A model generated the notes under the pieces. It had not been told where the DNA came from. It saw only the letters and a list, made by a program, of their open reading frames with translations, and made no database searches. 64,000 nucleotides of DNA. Source: Thiotrichales bacterium (lineage in GTDB: Bacteria > Pseudomonadota > Gammaproteobacteria > HK1). The translations under genes were made by a program, and so were the position numbers. The stretch is from the NCBI GenBank assembly GCA_026709935.1, contig JAPOSC010000054.1, positions 1 through 64,000 of the forward strand, read 5' to 3'. Shown here in pieces: positions 59,895 to 64,000 of the stretch; within the stretch, counting starts at the first letter, position 1; each line of letters begins with the position of its first letter.

Positions 59895-60767
59895 ATGACC
59901 GAGATTCTTTGCGCCGGCATGGCGGTGGCCGATTTCGTGTTCCGCGTGCCCGACATGCCGTCCCGGGCCGAGAAGTACCGCGCCCATTCCCTGGAGACCG
60001 TCGTCGGAGGCCAGGCCGCCAACGCGGCCATCGCGATTGCCCGTCTCGGCGCTCGTGCGGTCCTGGTGACCCGGTTGGGAGAAGACGCGATCGCTGACTC
60101 GGTTCGCTCCGCCCTGGAAGCCGAAGGCGTGGAATGCCGCATCCGGCGTCGCGGGCGCTCGGCCGTGTCCGCCGCCATGATCGACGCCGCCGGCGAGCGG
60201 CAGATCGTGAACTTTCCCGGCGAAGCGCTGGCCGGGGAACCGGGAGCGCTGGACGGCATCGTCCCCGCCGCGGTGCTGGTCGACGTGCACTGGCCCGAAG
60301 CGGCGCTCGCCGGACTCGCACTCGCCCGCTCGGCCGGGGTGCCGGGCATCGTGGACGCCGAGAAGCCCGCCCCCGGCGCGGTGCTGGAGGCGGCGACCCA
60401 TGTCGCCTTCTCACGCTCGGGGCTGTCTGCCTTCACCGGCATCGGCGACAAGGAATCGGCGCTCGCCGCCGCCGCGGACCGGCTGGATGCCTGGATCTGC
60501 GTCACTGACGGCGCCGCCGGCGTCAGTCACATGTCGGGAGACAGCGTGAAGACGATTCCGGCCTTTCCGGTCCGGGCCGTCGACACCCTGGGCGCCGGCG
60601 ACGTCTGGCACGGCGCATTCGCCCTCCGCCTCGCCGAGGGCGCGGACGAGACCACCGCCGTCCGCTTCGCCAACGCGGCCGCAGCGCTAAAATGCGCCGG
60701 AGCCGGGGGCGGACGGGCCGCCCCCGACCGGGACGCAGTCGAGACGCTGCTGGAGGATGACGAATGA
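59895..60767 (+). CDS. PfkB-family carbohydrate kinase, sulfofructose/ribo-kinase-like
   Basis: 290 residues. The N-terminal VVGGQAANAAIAIARLGA is the PfkB family site 1 and the catalytic motif DTLGAGDVWHGAF (about 227-239) site 2, with the base Asp in GAGD. The start region (GMAVADFVFRVPDMPSRAEKY) resembles YihV-type sulfofructose kinases, but this cannot fix the substrate. The ATG at 59895 has GGGAG 7 bases upstream. It overlaps the next gene by 4 bp, forming an operon with the isomerase-like and Gfo/Idh genes. Confidence 0.87.
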   Translation: MTEILCAGMAVADFVFRVPDMPSRAEKYRAHSLETVVGGQAANAAIAIARLGARAVLVTRLGEDAIADSVRSALEAEGVECRIRRRGRSAVSAAMIDAAGERQIVNFPGEALAGEPGALDGIVPAAVLVDVHWPEAALAGLALARSAGVPGIVDAEKPAPGAVLEAATHVAFSRSGLSAFTGIGDKESALAAAADRLDAWICVTDGAAGVSHMSGDSVKTIPAFPVRAVDTLGAGDVWHGAFALRLAEGADETTAVRFANAAAALKCAGAGGGRAAPDRDAVETLLEDDE

Positions 60768-62137
60768 AGCTCGGAGTACTGCCGCTCGGCCGATCCACCT
60801 TCGACATGCCGTTCGCCGAAGCGCGACTGACCGCGATGCTTGCGGCGCTGGAGGCCATGGGCGGCGCGCTTTGCGGGCCACGGCATCTGCTGCTGGAGGC
60901 CGACGCCGCCGCCGCGGCGATGGACGAGGTGCTGGCCGCCGCGCCGGAACTGATGCTCGTGCTTCAGGTCACCTTCACCGACGCGGGCTTCGTCGCCCGA
61001 CTCGCCGGTGCGACCGACCTGCCGATCGCGATCTGGGCGCCACCGGAGCCCCGGCTCGGCGGACGGCTGCGCCTCAACGCGCTGTGCGGGCTGAACCTCG
61101 CGAGCCACGCGCTCGGCCGCATCGGCCGGCGTTTCTCATACCTCTACGCCGATCCCGAAGGGGCCGGCGAGGCACTGGGCGAGCTGCTCGCGGGCGGCCG
61201 CCAGGTGGCGCCCAGAAACGGCGCGGCCTCCGGCGCGGCCCCGCTTCGCGAACCTCTCGCCCCCATGCGCATCGCGCGCATCGGCGTCCATCCGGAGGGG
61301 TTCGACACCTGCCGCTCCGATCCCGGCGATCTCATCCGGCGCACCGGCGCGGACGTGGACGATCTGGAACTCGCGACGCTGTTCGACACCGCCCGCACGC
61401 TGCCGGAGACGGACCTCGCGCCCATCCGGTCCCGCACGGAGGCCCAGCTTCCCAACCTCGGCGACCTCGACGCCGGCGAGGTCGACCGGTCCCTGCGCCT
61501 CGCCGGTGCATTGCAGACGCTGCGGGCGAGCGGCGCCTACGACGGCTTCGCCATTCGTTGCTGGCCGGAGACGTTCACGCAGTACGGAGGCGCGGTCTGC
61601 GGGCCGGTCTCGATGATGGGCGAGGCGCGCGTCCCCTGCGCCTGCGAAGCCGACGTGCATGGCGCCGCCACCCTGGTGCTGCTCCAGCGCCTGTCGGGAG
61701 AGGCGGTGTTCCTCGTCGATCTGGTGGATCTCGATGCCGCCGACGACACCGCCGTGGTCTGGCACTGCGGCCAGGCTCCGGTGTCCATGGCCGACCCGGA
61801 AGCCGAAATGCGCGCCACCGTCCACACCAACCGCAAGCAGGCGCTGCTCTACGAGTTCCCGCTCAAGCCCGGCCGGGTCACGTTCTTCCGGCTCTCCCAG
61901 GCGCTCGACTCACCGAAGGTCGTGGTCGCCGGGGGCGAGATGCTGCGCCGGGCGCCGGCCTTCACGGGAACCTCGGGCGTGGTGCGCTTCGACCACCCGG
62001 CGCCGATGATCCTGAAAGACCTCATGGACACCGGAATGGAGCATCACATGGCGCTCGCCTACGGCGACCACCGCGCCACGCTGGCCTCGCTCGCCGCCGC
62101 GCTCGACCTTCCGCTGGTGGAACTCGGGCATGCCTGA
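60764..62137 (+). CDS. L-fucose/L-arabinose isomerase-like protein
   Basis: 457 residues. The C-terminal half holds the metal-binding pattern of the fucose isomerase fold: CWPETFTQYGGAVCGPVSMM (Glu near 270), CEADVHGAATLVLLQRL (Asp near 296) and VVWHCGQAP (His near 333). The family isomerises aldoses to ketoses with Mn2+. The N-terminal half is more divergent. It overlaps the kinase start-to-stop (ATGA), so isomerase and kinase presumably act in sequence on the same sugar. Confidence 0.78.
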   Translation: MKLGVLPLGRSTFDMPFAEARLTAMLAALEAMGGALCGPRHLLLEADAAAAAMDEVLAAAPELMLVLQVTFTDAGFVARLAGATDLPIAIWAPPEPRLGGRLRLNALCGLNLASHALGRIGRRFSYLYADPEGAGEALGELLAGGRQVAPRNGAASGAAPLREPLAPMRIARIGVHPEGFDTCRSDPGDLIRRTGADVDDLELATLFDTARTLPETDLAPIRSRTEAQLPNLGDLDAGEVDRSLRLAGALQTLRASGAYDGFAIRCWPETFTQYGGAVCGPVSMMGEARVPCACEADVHGAATLVLLQRLSGEAVFLVDLVDLDAADDTAVVWHCGQAPVSMADPEAEMRATVHTNRKQALLYEFPLKPGRVTFFRLSQALDSPKVVVAGGEMLRRAPAFTGTSGVVRFDHPAPMILKDLMDTGMEHHMALAYGDHRATLASLAAALDLPLVELGHA

Positions 62138-62179
62138 GAGCCGCGGCGGAATCGAGGCCGTGATTGACGTTCCGCGATC

Positions 62180-62230
62180 GGAGTGCGACAGCGGCGCTGC
62201 GTTCGCTGGCCTGCAGGCGGAGTGCGACAG
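62180..62230. repeat. 12-bp direct repeat before the Gfo/Idh gene
   Basis: GGAGTGCGACAG occurs at 62180-62191 and 62219-62230, 39 bp apart. The second copy supplies the ribosome site and first base of the GTG start. Possibly a small duplication. Confidence 0.7.
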
Positions 62231-63333
62231 TGCCTGAGTTGCGCTACGGCCTGATCGGGGCGGGCATGATGGGGCAGGAGCACATCCGCAACATCGCGTT
62301 GCTGGACGGGGTGCGGGTCGCCGCCATCGCCGACCCGAACGCCGGCATGCGCGCGGCGGCCGCAGAGCTCGCCGGGCCGGGGTGCGCGGCGTTCTCCGAC
62401 CATCGCGATCTCCTGTCGGCGGCGCCGTGCGACGCCTGGGTGGTCGCGGCCCCCAACGATCTCCACCATCCCATCCTGATCGACCTGCTGGCGACGGAGA
62501 AGCCCGTTCTCTGCGAGAAGCCGCTCTGCACCACCACCCGGGACGCGGCCGACATCGCCGCCCGAGCAGCGCGGAGCGCCGCGCCGGTGTGGGTGGCGAT
62601 GGAGTACCGATACATGCCGCCCGTCGCCCGACTGCTGGAGAAGGTGCGGGCGGGCGAGGCGGGCCCGCCCCGCATGATCGCGATCCGCGAGCACCGGTTC
62701 CCGTTTCTCGACAAGGTGGACCACTGGAACCGGTTCAGCGAGCGCACCGGCGGCACGCTGATCGAGAAGTGCTGCCACTTCTGGGACCTGATGCGGATCG
62801 GCCTCGGCGCCGACCCCGTCCGGGTGTACGCCTCGGCCGGGCAGGACGTGAACCATCGCGAAGAACGCTACGGGGGACACCGCCCGGACATCGCCGACAA
62901 CGCCTTCGTGGTGGTCGATTTCGAGGGCGGTGCGCGCGGCATGCTCGATCTGTGCATGTTCGCGGAGGGCAGCCACTGGCAGGAGACCATCGCGATCACG
63001 GGGGACCGGGCGCGCATCGAGGCGCGGGTGCCCGGCCCGGCGCGGTTCTCGGCCTCGGGCGAGGAGCGGGCGGCGGAGATTTCGGTCGCCGAACGGAACG
63101 GGCGGGTCGAGACCCGCGAGGAGATCCCCGTCGACCATCGCGTTCTCCGGGCCGGCGATCACCACGGCGCGACCTTCTTCCAGCACGAACGGTTCCGGCG
63201 GCTTGCGGCGACCGGGGCCGGCCGGGCGGAGGTCAGTCTCGCCGACGGCTACTGGGCGGTGCTGGTGGGCGAAGCCGCAGAGGAGAGCGCCCGCACCGGC
63301 GCCCCGATCGATCTCCGCGGGCGGGGGCCGTGA
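62230..63333 (+). CDS. Gfo/Idh/MocA-family oxidoreductase
   Basis: 367 residues. NAD(P) motif YGLIGAGMMGQEHIRN (GxGxxG, 10-15), the catalytic E-K-P at 96-98 (VLCEKPLC), and GGTLIEKCCHFWDLMR with the substrate-binding His. Members oxidise sugars, inositols or their phosphates. GTG at 62230 follows GGCGGAG; the earlier in-frame ATG region has no homology. Third gene of the kinase/isomerase operon. Confidence 0.87.
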   Translation: MPELRYGLIGAGMMGQEHIRNIALLDGVRVAAIADPNAGMRAAAAELAGPGCAAFSDHRDLLSAAPCDAWVVAAPNDLHHPILIDLLATEKPVLCEKPLCTTTRDAADIAARAARSAAPVWVAMEYRYMPPVARLLEKVRAGEAGPPRMIAIREHRFPFLDKVDHWNRFSERTGGTLIEKCCHFWDLMRIGLGADPVRVYASAGQDVNHREERYGGHRPDIADNAFVVVDFEGGARGMLDLCMFAEGSHWQETIAITGDRARIEARVPGPARFSASGEERAAEISVAERNGRVETREEIPVDHRVLRAGDHHGATFFQHERFRRLAATGAGRAEVSLADGYWAVLVGEAAEESARTGAPIDLRGRGP

Positions 63334-63546
63334 CCTAAGCGGTCACCACCGCGATCTACGCGGTCACTGCGCCATCCGGCCGTGCGCATTGGTCGGCAGA
63401 CAGCGCACACGCTTGAACTCTCAGCGCTCGAACCGATGCGGGTCGGCGAGGTAGCCGAGCGCCATCCCCACTGCGTCGTCATCGCGGGAAATCTCGTCGC
63501 CCCCCGGAACGTCGGGACACCGCAGACTCCAGCGGCGGCCGGCCCA

Positions 63547-64000
63547 TCAGTGATAGGCGGCTTCTTCCTCCCGGACCCGCACACTCGCGCGCTGCCGTCG
63601 TCGCACGACGCCGGTGACCGCCTCGATCGCTTCCTCGGGGGTCAGGCTGCGGCGCACCGCATCCGCCGCTTCGCACACATCGTCCGGCGTGAGCCCTTCG
63701 AGCACCACCGAGACGTCGATCCGACGCGGCTCGGCGGAGGCATCGAGAGCGAGAAACTCGACCTGGAAACGCCGTGTACCTCTGTATCCGTGCAGCCGCC
63801 ACATCTCGCGCACCCCCAGCTCGCCGTACCGTCGGGCCTTGCCCTCGTCGGCATTCGTGAGTTCGATTTCCACCACCAGATCCGGCGCCGTGCTCTCCAC
63901 GTAGGCCAGTCCCGCCGCGTCTCCCTCCATGAATGCCGCGTGACAACCCCGGGCGCGCTCGCCCACGTAAAACGCGCAGTCCGGCTCCATGCCGGTGCCG
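63547..64000 (-). CDS. Uma2-family (DUF820) endonuclease-like protein, 5' part beyond window
   Basis: About 150 C-terminal residues are visible. EPDCAFYVGE, then DLVVEIELTNADEGKARRYGELGVREMW (the DUF820 core with catalytic Asp/Glu-x-Glu and the Y-x-x-x-G-V-R-E-x-W block), and a longer than usual C-terminal tail of about 50 residues (TPDDVCEAADAVRRSLTPEE). Uma2 proteins have a PD-(D/E)XK-type fold and no settled role. The frame is open to the window edge. Confidence 0.78.
   Translation of the reverse strand, partial: GTGMEPDCAFYVGERARGCHAAFMEGDAAGLAYVESTAPDLVVEIELTNADEGKARRYGELGVREMWRLHGYRGTRRFQVEFLALDASAEPRRIDVSVVLEGLTPDDVCEAADAVRRSLTPEEAIEAVTGVVRRRQRASVRVREEEAAYH

Overview
This is a high-GC chromosomal segment, judged by eye to be around two thirds or more G+C. 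Gene content points to a proteobacterium: a glycerol-type GlpVSTPQ transporter, a TRAP transporter, OxyR, c-type cytochrome, CcdA and many Phd/VapC loci. The mix of methylated-amine enzymes, sulfatase, phytanoyl-CoA dioxygenase family, Uma2 and many toxin-antitoxin loci resembles genomes of marine or host-associated heterotrophs, but the lineage is inference. No rRNA, tRNA, CRISPR array, integrase or transposase gene was seen.

Layout. 1-3.5 kb: broken phd/vapC pair, two divergent phosphoribosyltransferase paralogues, a K+/H+ antiporter. 3.6-10.4 kb: dimethylglycine/sarcosine dehydrogenase, M20 amidohydrolase, VUT transporter, Asp/Glu/hydantoin racemase, zinc-type alcohol dehydrogenase homologue. 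10.4-12.4 kb: diheme cytochrome c between two inverted copies of a short repeat, then a SelW selenoprotein with an in-frame TGA, and a [2Fe-2S] ferredoxin. 12.5-19 kb: a second phd with broken PIN toxin, korAB, oxyR, a phytanoyl-CoA dioxygenase family gene, an intact phd/vapC. 19-28.4 kb: 2-hydroxyacid dehydrogenase, six-gene Glp-type ABC transporter operon, and divergently from it a RuBisCO-like protein fused to a cupin. 28.4-36.5 kb: BNR-repeat protein, gloA, a 2-keto-4-pentenoate hydratase-like gene, a nucleotidyltransferase pair, vapBC, DUF2161. 36.8-46 kb: SUMF1-fold protein, sulfatase, peptide-type ABC transporter operon ending in a 3-hydroxyisobutyrate dehydrogenase-like gene. 46-50 kb: ccdA with a Tat-exported thioredoxin-like selenoprotein (second in-frame TGA), mntA/hepT between direct repeats, PQQ-type sugar dehydrogenase. 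50-57.6 kb: OYE-type N-demethylase homologue, rhodanese plus hyuB, TRAP transporter closed by a clear terminator. 57.9-64 kb: GMC oxidoreductase divergent from a PfkB kinase / fucose-isomerase-like / Gfo-Idh operon, and a partial Uma2 gene.

How it fits together. Most genes import and oxidise small organic compounds (methylated amines, hydantoin/carbamoyl derivatives, polyols or sugar acids, peptides). Two genes were hidden because their reading frames contain TGA at the exact redox position of a known selenoprotein-type motif: CGA-U in a SelW homologue and W-U-GTC in a thioredoxin fold. Both have a good ribosome binding site or signal peptide, keep frame and homology on both sides of the TGA, and carry a hairpin just downstream. 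The organism therefore probably makes selenocysteine, although sel genes are not in this window. Two families of roughly 100-bp interspersed repeats (one with about 25-bp terminal inverted repeats) border the cytochrome gene and the mntA/hepT module.
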